Assembly (NCBI GenBank): GCA_023014335.1
Contig: JAECYW010000015.1
Coordinates: 806,001-870,000 of the forward strand
Direction of reading: 5' to 3'
DNA: 64,000 bases
Origin: Galerina marginata
Lineage: Eukaryota; Basidiomycota; Agaricomycetes; Agaricales; Galerinaceae
The notes beneath the pieces are model-generated. The model saw only the letters and a program-made list of their open reading frames with translations, did not search any database and had not been told where the DNA came from. Made by a program: the position numbers and the translations under genes. Positions within the stretch are counted from its first letter, which is position 1, and each line of letters opens with the position of its first letter. Positions 41,711 to 54,659 of the stretch are shown here, in pieces.

Positions 41711-44700
41711 CTATGGATGAGTCCTATCCGCATTTCGTGTACGAGCATACGTGGCCACGTGGCGCGGGGTCGAAGTTGAGTTCGAGTTCGAGTTTGGTGA
41801 GGAGAGGCGGGGTGATTATGGTCGACTGGAGTAGGAGCTGGGAACTGGGAACTGGGAGCTAGGAAGAAAGGAGGGTCTGAGTTGTTAGGAATGAAAGTTG
41901 ATTCGTCGACGAAACGTTGACGAAGCGGTTGAAAGGAGAGGAGGAGGACATGACGCGAGGAGGAAGGAAAAAGAGAGGGACATGGGTTGATATACAAGTA
42001 AGAGGGGGATGGAGCAAGAGGGCCAGGGGAGAGGGTGGGGAGAGGGAGGAGGTATGGGGTGGGGCAGAATTCCAGAGAGCCAGGTTGTACCAACGCGGCT
42101 TGAGGTCGAGGTTGGTTTGGAATTCGAGGCTTGGATTTTGTGGTTGAGACTTGATGCTTGAAGCTTGAAGCTTTAGGACTTGACGACATGATGGCGGGCT
42201 CGGGCTCGCTCAAATTCGTACCAGCCCCAAATATCTAGGACGGCGGCGAAGCCTGAGCCAGCCCATCTCCTCCAAAATCCAGAGTGTGAGCTTCATCGAA
42301 ACCCGTGTGGGCAGGAGAACAATAACCAACGGCACCCCGCGTATCCGCGCCGAAGCCGCAAGCAGCCCGACTGCGATAGTTACAGCACAAACAACAGCTC
42401 ATGTTGTAAGGATCCACCCTCCACCCGTCGTCTTCTCGTCAACCTTCCGGGCTCGTGTCGTTCAAATTGAGTTGAGTTAGTTGAGCGAATTCCGTTACGG
42501 ATATCGATGTCGATGAGGATGGAGGAGAAAGAGCGGGGTGTTTTGAAAAAAAGGGGTGGTGGCAATGCGACGGCGCAGCAGGAAAGCGGTGAGAGCAGAA
42601 AAGGTGGAGAGTAGGGATTCGGTAACATGGGCAGGGGCAGGGGGCAGGGCAGGGTGACGACTGCCACTTGGCGTGGATCCGTGCTGTTGGACATTCGCCC
42701 AGTCCGTTTTCGACGTCGACATCAGCTTGAGATTCGACGAAAGGTCTCTGGGTCTCACTTTCGCAGCTTTGAGTTGTGGGCCATAGTTCATGAGGTCGAT
42801 GTGGGGCAGAAGAGCGAATCGAACGGATGAGGGCGGGGCGCAGCTACTCCGTATCCGACACGGGCGATAGCCCAAAATGGCAGAGAAAGATGGTAGACCT
42901 CGACAGTGAATTCCTTCGTCTGAACGGACCGCATTTGTTGTCAGGAGCAAAAGCGATCGCGCTCGTCGTCTCTGGAGCGGAGTCTCGTGGAATCCTAGAG
43001 AGCAGGCTATAGATTACGAAGGAAGTCCTAGCTGAAGAATAAAATGAGCACCGGTAAGATCAGAGAAAAAATTACGAACCATGGTTCGTTTTCGACGCTG
43101 GTCAAACTGGCTCTAGACTGCCGGCAGGGCTAGAACCTCCTTATCCTTGTTGTCTCTCCCGTTCTCTTCCTCTTCCTCTCCTCCGAAGCTAGGAGCCAAC
43201 AAACGATAAGCCGAAAGCATTGACAAACGCATTTGTCGCGCTAAATCAACACCAGTTCCGCTGGCTCAGGTTTACGTAGACATCGGTAATAAAGGAAGGG
43301 GAAGGTTCAAATCTGCGCAGTATGAGGGAAAAGAGTCAGCGAGGGCATATTATTGTGTTGCGTAGAGAGTTGTGCGGTTCAGAAAATCGGAGTGGATGGC
43401 AAGCACAGCCACTGCCGGGCCCCGGCGTATCAAATCCAGCAATCTAATCTGATCATTAACGTAGGAAGGAAGGAAGTATATTAGGTATCGTGGATAATAA
43501 TCTCTCAACTCTCCTCCCAACTCTCATCCTTACGGAGGTCCACACTCACTTCATCGTTGGCCATCTCTATTTGTAGCTCCTCGCGATGATTATAGTTCCG
43601 TCTGCCTGCTTCAATTTCTATGCTTTGGCTCATGCTCCTCGTGGTAGGCAATAGCACGACGAGAACTTCCCAAAATCATACTTTTCGATCTAGACCTGTT
43701 GTGCCTTTAGCGATGGCATGATTTTCAAGCAATATTTCCGTTGCATTTTCACCCCGATAGCCTGAGTACAGTCAACAAATCTGAGCCTTTACGCTTTTCG
43801 TCGCGCCTCGGTCGCCTGACCCGAACGTAGTCGATCGCATGGACCTACCATCTTGATATACTTTCTGAGTTGAGCTCGGAGAATACCAACAGGCATTGGT
43901 CGAGGTCAGTACGATAAAGAATCTTCGATGCCTCCACCAACTTATACGAGTGATGTTAGATTCTTTCCTCCTCGATCTGGCTACCGATTCTGAATCGGAG
44001 GCAAAGCTTTTCGACCTTGCACTTCATTTTATCCTATAACCTATGCGCCTTGCTCCACCCACTCGTTCCTCATTCTTCTGCACTGGTTAGTACTCCGCGT
44101 TCAAATCGGCTTACACGACGGTGGCAACGTGACTTCCTCAAAATCATGCTCTTCGATTAAGGCCCCGTGGCTTCGGCGATACCATGATTTTTTCTTGAAA
44201 ATTATTGTAGAACTGCCGTTGTGTCCCTATCCTGATTGTACCAAGTTAGAGTTCCTCTTCATCGTCCTTCGGTCCCCAAACCAGAACCCAATAGATCACG
44301 TTTGACTTACCGATATCTCAGAATTGATAGGTCTCCTGCGAGCCCAGCGCATATTCACAGGCCTTCTTCTCAGCTTCTTGGTTAGTACGATACATAACCT
44401 CAAATAGCTCCCACAAACTTACTCGAGCGATGTTAGATTAGATCATATCCTCCTGCTGCTCCATCTGGCCTACCGATAGAACAACCGTCGTGAATTCATT
44501 TCGTTTCGTTCAGTCAAATGTTCTGCGTCAGATTTTGCAGCTACGAGAAGAACCCCCGTCCTATTGGAAACTAGTGCTGGGTTATTGAGTATTTCTCTTG
44601 CGGGCCAACGCTACGCGCGGCATTCAGGAAACCCCACATTGAGAGTTGGAAACTAGTCCACCACTCCTAGTCAGCACCGTGTTAAGCGCCTGGAAACGGT

Positions 44701-46605
44701 CACTGTATCAAGAATGTGTATGTAAAGTTTAAACTTTGTAACCACATCGTATAAACTCTAAGAAATTCCCTCAGAAGATTTCCAGATGTGGGTATAGAAA
44801 TGTATGTGTGGTGGACAGATCTGGCTGGTACTCGAGTACACTCTATCTCAGCTTCTGGTCCAGTCTTTTGTTTCACCTCACACACTTCTCGCCTTTTGTT
44901 TCTCCTCTTCTGCCCTTCTCTGACCCAACGACGCACTCAACGCCGTGATGTTAGTCGATTTTCGCCGTTCGGACAATTGTTGATCTCATCACTGATGCCG
45001 CCACCCATGTCCTGGTTTATGTCTGTGAGTTCTAGTACTTGTCGTAGTTGTCGTGCGACATCATCAGTTAACCACTACAATTTTTAGTCAGTAAAAGAAG
45101 TGTTGACTACCTAAGAAAACAAATGGCTACACTACAGCGAGCAAGACGTACCTGTATTATTTACTGACCTCCCATCCTTTTCTCCACTTACCCGACACGA
45201 TGATTTACTCGCCGAGGTCAGTAAGATGTCAGTGTCCGTGACGGTAGGTGTATCACACCTTTCTTGCCACTCCCGTCGATGAGCGCTGCTGCGCTCTCTG
45301 CGCGCTGACATGGAATTTATTTGATAGGCGCCTGCCCCAGCTAACACGACAAACAAGCGACCGTAATGAGTGGCGCTGAGGCGTGATTCGGGGTTTGTAA
45401 GGTCCAACAAAAACTAACGAAGTACGAGGTCGAAATTTCGAAGTCGAGGGCGAGAAACGAAGCCGTAAACAACGAAGACGGCGATATACGAAGCTCGAGA
45501 GCGAGTTGCACACGACGAGGGCAACTGAGAGCGAGATAAAAAGCTTAAGGAGACTGGATTTAGAAGGTAAGCTGGGAGTGCGATTGACTGAAGGTAAACG
45601 ACGATACAGGAGAGTTTAAATAGTGTAAAGATGTCGGAAATTGAAGTAAAAATAAGGATGAGAAAGTATGAGAAAGAGGTGAACTCAGAAATAAAAATTC
45701 AAATAAGAAAATGAAAATGCGGTCAAATGAGTCAGAAAAACAGGGAGAGGCAAAGTAAATGAGGAATGAGCTTAACAATAAGTGAGAGTTTTCATGAGGG
45801 CGAAACGGCCGTCTTGACTCTGCAAAATAAATCACAATGGGAGTTCGAGGAGGTCTGTCGGGGCGATGAGAAATGCAATTGACAAGAAGTCGGGGCGGAA
45901 GTAAAATTTGGAAGTGTCGAACAATGCGAAATGGCGATGAACAATGTGGTGTGGCGCATGAGGGAATGGAAAAATCGGACGTCGGCTTAGCAGGGGCGTT
46001 TTCAAAAGTGCCTCCGGTAAGAGGACCACAGGTGGAAGTGGCTGTGTCCGGAATGCGAAGTAAGCGGTCCAGCGCTTATTGCGTGAAATCCGTAGTTGGA
46101 TCAGACCACCGTACTCATCAACGCCCAGCTTTTGGCCTTCGCTGTAGCCCTCCCTCATCCTCTTGGCATCATCTATACCTACACAGCTGCCCGACCACCG
46201 TGACCATGTTGATTCCTCTCACTCTCATGACGATGCGACAGTGTTGGTCGATGGCTCTCCACCCCATACACGGTGTCTCATACTTGCTTTCTCAGGAAAT
46301 TTTACATTGTGTTCTGCAGTCATACTTTTCTGTACCACAACCCCTCGAATACATGATGACTGAGTTGCATTAAAATCAGAAAGAAAGATAAAAAATGGAC
46401 CCGTACATGCCATGCACTGCGCTGGCCTACAAGCGAAGATTGTCATCTAAATTGCTCCTCATATCTTTGATACTGAATGGTGGCAGGGTCGTACACTATG
46501 ATAGGCAGTAAATAACAAAGGCAGAAGTAGTAGATAGTAAGAGGCAAAAATAGAACATGTAGTCGTAAACGAGAGTACAGGAGGCCTATTTCAACAAACC
46601 CAATT
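41711..46605. other. No recognisable gene
   Basis: I see no domain, no coherent exon chain and no repeat pairing. Frames of 90-177 codons on both strands are Ser/Pro/Arg-rich and mutually overlapping. The GC-rich 41900-42900 part and the AT-richer 43000-46600 part both look like decayed intergenic DNA. Sequencing of transcripts would be needed to find unannotated exons. Confidence 0.5.
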
Positions 46606-48222
46606 TTAATGCCACTGATATCTCCTGGGCTTACCAGTTCCACTTCGATCCGTCCAGGATAAATGACAGTTTTCACTGCCTAAGTTCTCTGAAAACCACT
46701 CGGCATCGCCCTGTGAAATCACGCCAATATCCCCGGAAACAACTACCTTGGTGAGGAGGCTCCAAAGGCAGTCGGCATCTAAATGCAAATCAGGCAACAC
46801 TTCTAACAAAGCGATCTGTCAAAACTCACCATTACGGCCTTGAAGAAACCTCCTCAGCCCAGCAGAAGTGAACCCTGTACACCCTTTAAGGGTGAGGGTC
46901 ATTAAAGCGATTGCATAGCTTTTCCCCGGGTCCTGAAGATGTGGTGCACTCGACATAATGCCTAATAGAGTGTCGTTAAAGCATGTACAACTCCCACCCA
47001 GTAGTTTAGTCCCTTCCCAGATCTCGAGAAAGTTTTCAACATGGCTTTCGGGTCCGAGGCAGTGAAGTTCAACGTCATCAATGGCAATGATGTTTGACAT
47101 TTTCGGGAAAACGGCGTCTCGGATGACAAGCTTTGTATCGTAGGCCACGCCTACTAGCCCGAAAAAGCTTGACAAAAAGTACTGATTAACCTTTTCCAGC
47201 TGAAGGTTTTCGGCTGTGATGATATATCGTGGACGAGCGTCAACGTCAAAATGATCATCGCTCTCTGGAACCGAAATGTCGCTAAGAATAAGGTCGCCTT
47301 GCCAAATATAGAATAGTTGATCCAGGGGGACCAAGAGCTCGGTCAAGCTACGGAGATTGGGATGTTTGGTATCGGTTGGGTGTCTGAAAACACCTCCTGA
47401 TATAAAAACCGAGATGCACTGTGTCAACGAGAATAGCTGCAGCCAATTGGGATGTTTTTGGGTAAGCGAGATAAATACTTCACCGGCTGTGATAAAAGTC
47501 GAGAGCGAGATTGAAAATGGGGTTCGGTCGTTCAAATCCAGGTCGATACGAGGTGGAAGGTCCACCTTAATTTGCTGTCCTCTGTCCAAGATGATACCAG
47601 AACGTTCAGCGAACCACTTGAAGTGTTGAAGTGGGCTAGATATGTGTTCATAGATGAGGGAGAGGGAAGGAAGTGAAGATCGATGAGTGACTGTGAAATC
47701 AATAGAGTTACAGCGATGAATATGGGGGATGAGGGCCTTTGTAATCCGTGAAACTCGGCTTCGCTCCAGCATGGGTTCGACTCTGCAGAAAGCTTCGGAC
47801 GGTGCTATCACCGTGACCTGGAGTTCACCGCCCAGGTTTTCTGTCCAATTGAAGCAGTCGATTATATGGTTTGGGTTGTCTTGGAGGTTGAAGGTGATGT
47901 TTCTCCAATATTGAGGATATTTGGATAGGATGTCTCTCCACTGGCGACAAACTTTGGCGACGGCGGCTGGAAAAGATGTTTCAGGAAGGCTTGGCGCCGG
48001 CTGCCATTCTTGTTCTGCCTGTTCGTCATAGGAATAGTCAGAGACGCAGACATCCGACTCGGAGTCAGAGCCATCCTCGTCAAGTCCTGAAACGTCAAAT
48101 TTTTCGCGGATTGATGAATTCGCCCTTGATCTTTCCATGAGCATAGCAATCTTGGCGTCTTCATGAACTTCTGGAAACTTCTCAAAAATGAGATACAGCG
48201 TCTCAGGAGCAAGTTTATTCAT
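46606..48222 (-). pseudogene. F-box protein with premature TGA
   Basis: From ATG 48222 the frame runs 467 codons to TGA at 46819-46821, then continues in the same frame for 70 more codons (QIALLEVLPDLHLDADCLW... to TAA at 46606). The N-terminus MNKLAPETLYLIFEKF is an F-box start; an acidic insertion (SGLDEDGSDSESDVC) precedes its second half (AVAKVCRQWRDILSKYPQYW). The rest is the LRR-like tail usual in Agaricomycete F-box families, which recruit substrates to SCF ubiquitin ligases. A CGA would restore the stop position. The GTGAG beginning 8 bases before it and an AG soon after could also be an intron edge, but the intron would be only 14-27 nt. Either a recently broken gene or one ending at 46819. 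Confidence 0.7.
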
Positions 48223-49383
48223 TTCCTAGGAAAACATGATATGGAATAACGATTTGAGTAAATCAGGAATCAGTCACCGAAACAGTTTGAGAAGACAACG
48301 AAAACACTCACGAGGGTGTTTTAACGAAGAAAGACTTGGAGTGGTGTATTCGAAGAGGAAACGCTGAAAAGAACAAATGGACTTCCGCCTTTATTTAAGT
48401 GCATCAGGCTATCCCGAATGGAGACCAGTCACCACAATATTCAAGCCGCCTACGTCGGTTAGTGTGTCAGCCCGAGATACGAGGAACCCCCACCTGTCTT
48501 GGAATTTACCGGTAGCGCTTCCTAAATCGAGAAGAAACCTAGTTGCTGTAAAATAAGTTGGAAATAGCAAGCCTGAACGGTCGCCAATTGATGCAAACTT
48601 GATTCACCAAACCAACTCATATGATCAGAAAAAATTGAAATCCGCTGTTTCTGCTCAGATTATGGCGTCGTTATGTGGCTTTGACATGAAAATTCACTCT
48701 CTAATTAATGTCGATGGCTAGATGACGCACACAGACCTAACTTCCGCTACAGCAGATTAAAAGCAGTCCAAACTTAAGGACGTCGCAGGTGGATGGCGTG
48801 TGGAAGCATCGATGACATCGAAGCTGGTGGAAACCATTGTAAGTTTGAATTTGAGTGGATCAAACGGCAACAGGTATGGATGCATCTACCGTGATTAAGG
48901 GGGGAAAGCGCTGAACATATTGGCAGTTGAGATGAAACCGGGTTACCCAATTCATGTAAATAACGGAAAGAAAGCGCTCACTAAACAGCCACCATCCCGT
49001 TCCGTTGCAGGTCATGCAGCAACCGGCTGTGAATTGTATTGACGATGACAGGCTTCAAAACTGGTGTGGGGTGTCATCTGCAGAAATAGTGGGTGCTATA
49101 CGCGAATCGGCGGGGTTAGTGGCAGGACCAAGGGAGTCGAGGTGTGAGCATACATGCGTGTACGTGAAACGGTAGGCAATGAGACTCCACCGCCGTGGCT
49201 GGGTGCCGTACGTGTCAAGGCCCGCCAGAGTTTTAAGCGCGTAGGGGCGTTGTTTGTGAAACAGCGGGCTTGCGAAACAGGGCGGCGGTGAGTGTCGAAA
49301 CAGCCATTTTTGGTCTGAGGGTCGAACACCGATGACGGGAATGCGAATGTGCTCTATAAATAGGACTCAGAAACAACCCGCCC
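48223..49383. other. Upstream region of F-box gene; no further gene seen
   Basis: Mixed composition. Short frames only (for example 49096-49329 minus, 77 codons, with no recognised domain). It presumably contains the F-box promoter just right of 48222, but no clear TATA element. Confidence 0.4.
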
Positions 49384-50338
49384 TATGACTGTACATGTCC
49401 GGATGCACTTTTATTCTCACGACGCGCGGTTTGATCCCGCGCGCGCCAAAGCCTGAACTCGTTAAATTGGTCGTAGTTTCCTTTCTAGCTGACAGATGTG
49501 AAGGCTTTAAATGCATGGATTAGATATCTGGGTCATTACTAAGGGGTAACTTTTTGAGGTTTGGTCAATACGGGCTAAGTACCTACTTGGTCAAGGTGTT
49601 CCTCCACCCTCTTTCATTGGGGTCAACAAAAAAAAGGCACGTTTTATAAATTCAACTCCGAATAGCTATGTTACCTTACAAGCGTATGGTGCTCGATACA
49701 AGCTTGAAAGTGGAAGCTTGAAGCTAGAAACAACTTCGCAACAATGGCGGAACGACTACCTCCGGAGACAACGGTCCCTCGGTCCGGGCTGTCCAGCTGT
49801 GCCGAACATGACGGCAGCGATGAGTTTTCGTATTCGAAGGTGTACAAAAGTGTACTTGACTTGTACTGACCATACAGTGCAGTTACCAGCATGAAAAAAA
49901 TAGGTTACGATTTCCATTTCCCGACACAGCATGATCTGGACAGCAAGCATAAGTGGAGGACCAGTAAGTACAGTACCCAGATATCTCGTGTGCAACGCAA
50001 TGCAACTTCAAGAGCCGAGCGAGCTTGGAGCGAGCACCATAAATTTTAACAAGGCATTTAATTTATTAAGAATCAAGTTACATAGGTAATACGGCGTCAG
50101 TATAGATGAGAATTTCTCAATAAGAATGCTTGAGGCACATGTATTGACTGGAGTTCTTGGAGATACCTATTCATAGAGACCCAAAATAAGTCCAGATATT
50201 TATTCCAAACATCAAACTATATTACATCTATGGACCTATGAGAGATTTAGTACCTATTTAACAATTTCAGGCTTTGGCGCGCGCGGGATCAAACCGCGCG
50301 CGTCGTGAGAATAAAAGTGCATCCGGACAGTCATATCC
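49384..50338. mobile_element. Inverted-repeat-bounded segment (possible MITE or inverted SINE pair)
   Basis: About 70-bp arms at 49384-49460 and 50268-50338 are nearly perfect reverse complements, containing GGATGCACTTTTATTCTCAC and GGTTTGATCCCGCGCGCGCC. The latter resembles a tRNA T arm/B box followed by an acceptor strand. The interior of about 800 bp is AT-rich with no gene. A TATGACTGT string closes each arm. No flanking duplication is identified. Confidence 0.55.
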
Positions 50339-51170
50339 TATCCAGCGTCGTTATTCTCTAGTCACATACTGCTTTCCGACAAATCCCGCGTCAGACTCTA
50401 TCCTACGCGCCAGCAACAACGCGTCAAATCCTCAGGCATCTCCTAAGACAGTGAATCGTCTCGAGCACACGACTTTCCGATCGGAACTCGCTATCGATTT
50501 GACGTTTTATTGTCCTCGAATACAACTTGGCCAGGTATGATTCGGTTTTCATCCCCGTTGTCCTGTTCTAAGTTCCACCAAGATTTTAGCTTCCTGTTAC
50601 CTGTAATCTTCCAAACCCCTTGTTGCTGTCCTAGTCTTGTTAGTCCTGGCTATGATCGCGGAATGATTAGGAGAACGAGTGGACCTGTAACGATGAGATT
50701 TCTTCAGCTGATCGAGCGACGTTAAGAAGGAAGTGACGCGGAATGTGGGTTGAAGTGAGTATGGGATTAAGAGCTGAGGAATGTCTTTGCTTACTCGCGC
50801 CTGTCAATGGCTTGTGAGTATCCCTTTATCCGAGTGCCCGTTCTATGCTCAATCCAATTTCTTGTTTACTAGAGCTTATTCCCTTACCTGCATTCAACAA
50901 AATTGCAGTATAGCATATTTAATGATCGACCTTCTCAAAGCTTTTTACGTCACTATACTATCCAGTCGCCCGATCCTTCCTAACAGTGTGCTATATGCCA
51001 ATTTCGAGAATAGAAGCCCCAATCCTGCAGCGAGATTCAGACAAACCTTCACTGACCCAGCCTCTGATCCAACTATGCTGAACAGTATACGTAGTCGTTT
51101 TAGGTGACCGTATCCGACCTCCGTGCGGCACACCCGTGGACACGAATTATTGTAGTTCTTTCTAGCTACC

Positions 51171-51905
51171 ATGGCCGGCAGTGTATTTTGGGTATGTTCC
51201 CTAAACGGACCTCGACATGAACATTTCTTGATTCTAGCAAAAAAACCGGGACGAGCAAGCCCTCAATCAATTACATAACAACGGGTATGTGTGGCTTCGC
51301 TAATGCCGACGACTTTCTGCTAACGCTACCGATTTGCAGCCTTTACTTTATGTTTGGCTTCTACCATTTTACTCTCCATCATCCAGTCTGTAACTGCCTC
51401 TTTCCAGGTTATCAGCCTACCTCGCCGAACTCATAGTCGACCTCAAACATAAATGTATGCCGCCGTCAAGAGCCACAACATTAACAGTGAAAACATCGTG
51501 TGGAACTCGGAAACTGCAGTCGATCGTGCCCGATTCCCTGCCTCATGGATTTACAACTATAACCTTGGCAAATTCATTGAAGGTCCTCCCCATGATACAA
51601 AGGACGGCGCTTGGTACCAGCTCTCGGTAATTTTCTCCTCTGTTGGTCTTACAGGTGAATTATGACTCACGCCTCCTTCCTTTCGACTCTATAGGATGTT
51701 CTCGATCATCGCCGCCTCTACGACGATTCGTCGACGAACTCCACCTGGCAGGAATCAAACGGGCTCATCAACCAAGGTTCTGTCAACACCAGCCACAGCG
51801 ATACCGTTGAGTTCAAAGTACGTCCATTCGGCCTTCGTTACCCCACCACGCGGTTCATCCTATTTTCTCTTCTTCCTTCTTGACTAGCCATTTTCATCTG
51901 CCGAC
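51171..51905 (+). pseudogene. Multi-exon hypothetical gene, probably frameshifted
   Basis: ATGGCCGGCAGTGTATTTTGG at 51171 is followed by GT-AG intron-like segments (about 51192-51238, 51286-51407, 51628-51694, 51819-51887). Exons read MAGSVFW, QKNRDEQALNQLHNNG, LSAYLAELIVDLKH, then after a two-base shift near 51451 YAAVKSHNINSENIVWNSET, RARFPASWIYNYNLGKF and, after an intron, DVLDHRRLYDDSSTNSTW. The alternation of plausible exons and good splice sites argues for a real, now damaged gene. Another exon-like piece with INVQ then YNTPFWTSLATRH follows at about 51950-52070. Family not recognised. Confidence 0.35.
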
Positions 51906-52759
51906 TGATTGAAGTCGGGAAACGAGAAGCTCAGAAACCTCATCTTATAGCTACATCAACGTTCAGGTATATTTTTCTCTTCGTTTTATTCTTCATACGA
52001 GACCTTTCATATTCTGTCTTGAACTCTTCTAGTACAACACGCCATTCTGGACCTCGCTTGCAACACGACATCGTACGACGCTGGCTGGCGTTGCCCGCAG
52101 CCGACAGAGTTCTCGAGCCTGCATCAGCTTGCGGGTCTGGATATACTTTCTACTGCTATTTAAATGAATCATGATGTGACAGATTGCACCTGCTCAGGTG
52201 GTGGCTAGGTAGTTTGGCATTGTGGTTGATGGGGTTGTTGCTGATTTTTCTTGCCTTGATGATTAGCCTGACGTTCCATTCATTGGAGTTCTGATAGGCT
52301 GCTTCAAGTAAGTTCGTCCTCAACCATCGCCAGTGCTTTCATTATTTCAGCTTCAGCCTCAATGTTCTTTTCGGCTCTGGTAAGTTATATCCTGTACTCG
52401 TTCTAGGCCCATATATTCATTGCTTCTTGCAGTATTTTCCTTCCGGAAACTAATCAGCGCCAGCAATAATGCAGTTTTCCATGTTGCGGAGCGTTTACTC
52501 TCACAGAAGTTTGATGGCTGTGGATGTCCTAGATCGCTGTGGTGACATGACCAATGTCGGAGGACGGAGGTTTAGGTAATTAGGACTATTCAATTGATGA
52601 TGGATCGGCACTTTGGCTGATCCTTCTTCTTCTAGAATGGCTCGAGAAAGAGCCAGCAAATGAATGCCAAGTAATGATGGGTAGGCTATGTCAAAGAGCT
52701 CACAACCCAGGGAAAAGACTGTGATGAATGGAAATTAGCAAGAACACCAACACACCAGA

Positions 52760-53500
52760 CAGCTACGAAAATTTGCGAGTTCGGGTTTCTGCCGTGCTTG
52801 TAGCTGCGAAGAGGTTGAAATGGTGGCAGAAAGTACTGGCACGTCCGGGGAACGCCGTTGTTATAGCTAAACGTTCTTCATAGAATTGATCCTAGTCATC
52901 ATTAACTCAAATATCAACACGAAGGCCCACTCGCGGAGCTCCCGCTCTGACGGCTGCGGAAGACCTACCTGTTTGTTCATGTGTTAGCGACTGCAAAGAA
53001 AGTGGAAGGGGAAGGTAGAAGGTACGTAGGACATGTCGAAGGATAACCTGTTTTTCGCTGAATATCCTTCCTAGATTCGTCCGAAACGACGTCAACATCT
53101 GTGGCTCACATAACGACAGGAAATCTCACTCTCAGAGTTCAAGAACCCACATTTTTTCGAAGGTATGCAGGGTATGGCTGATGATTATTTGAATCTTTGG
53201 CTAACATCCTTCGTCCATAGGGTCAGTCGTCGTCAGTCGTTGGTAAACGAAACTCAAATAACGACCGCACCAAGGGAAGACGGCTGCGAAGATTGAAAAA
53301 TCAGTAGAAGACGAATCCGGCCGCGGAAGACTTCCAAACTTACATTATTGGAGTTCTTATCGTGATGTGTCAGTGGCTGCGAGGAGGAAGAGGTTGGAAG
53401 CTACAGGCTGACGGTACGTTAGGTATAGTGTACCTAGGATTGACTTATTTGGCTGAATACTTTTCTTCCTAGAATCGACCCGAACCTGTTCACGCCCACA
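52760..53500 (+). repeat. Degenerate tandem units with intron-like junctions
   Basis: Three similar stretches (about 52790, 52950-53080 and 53275-53480) each carry GGCTGCGAAG/GACTGCAAAG, a purine-rich GAAGAGGTTGGAAG-like run, then GTACGT...CTTCCTAG, a splice-donor/acceptor pair of about 60-70 bp. They look like decayed copies of a short intron-containing exon. No protein domain is visible. The following 53500-54650 holds only composition-driven frames on both strands. Confidence 0.35.
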
Positions 53501-54659
53501 TCGATTTGAGCCCACAGGCTGATGCTGTCGCCCCTAACCTCTTCCGCGCGCCCATGCCATTGTTTCGCAGCAGCTACGACTACAAGGCGACGACGGCCTA
53601 GGGTTGACTGGGTGGCCAGGAAGGCAATAAAGACGGCGGTATACATACTGACATTGCTGGGATGCCTTGGGGCAAAACAAGCGGCCCAGCAGCAGCTCGC
53701 TCCACCCCCTGTTTTCGGGCCGAATCCTTTGGTCCATTATTTCCTGGTCGCCTTCTCCCATCCGCCCCCATCCACCCATTTTTGCCGCCCCATCATCGCC
53801 TTCCTCTCGCGAACAAACACCAAGACCCAGTTCGACCGCAGGATGGACCAATGCCACCAAACCAACAACGCGACCCGAAGGGGAAAACTCGTACCGGACG
53901 GCATACGTGTTTTCTGCCAACTCAACCCCCTCCTCGGCAAGCTCAGTGAAACAGCTACCCCGCCGCCATCCGACCTGCCAGCTCGCAGTGATCAATAGCA
54001 CTAAGAGGTAGCGAAGAAGGTTGGCTAGGAGATGGCAACCACTAGCGGACGCGAAATCGACGGGCCGCAGCACTGCTGCTTCTCGGGGTACAACAGGCAG
54101 ATGAGGTGGACAGGCAGGCACTGTTGCCAACCTCGTTGCCGCCGCTGTGCGTCTCCAGCGTTGATAAAGAACCGCGATCCCACCCTCCTCTCAGTTCTTA
54201 AATAATATACTCGAGTACTTAGTTTTAATGTATGTCATATACTAATGGTTTTAATGTTGCTTCATATAAATTCATTGTGTTCAACCTAACGAAAGTGGGA
54301 GTAAAGATAACTACATGATCCCGCTCTATCTAGTTCGGCGCGTGTGTGAGTCCCTAGATAGTAACCCCGCCTGGCGCAATCAAAATATCTTCAGTGTATT
54401 GAAAGAGAAGAAACATATTCTCCAATTTCTTCAACTTTTATACGACCTTGATAATCATAAAATCTCCCAACTTTGTTCACATTTTATTCCCCGTAAAGAT
54501 GATATGTTGCACATTGTGCTGCTATGCACATGCAATGGCCCTCAATCAGATGTAAAAGACGAGTACTGCCACATGTAGCGGTGGCCCACAAAACAAATTT
54601 CTGATGCAAAATAACAGGAAGTCCTCCAAAAAATACTACAAAATTAAGTGGACTGAACA

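Noticed and set aside
49420..49450. Functional tRNA gene
   Set aside because: Only a T-arm-like segment is present; no D arm or anticodon arm upstream.
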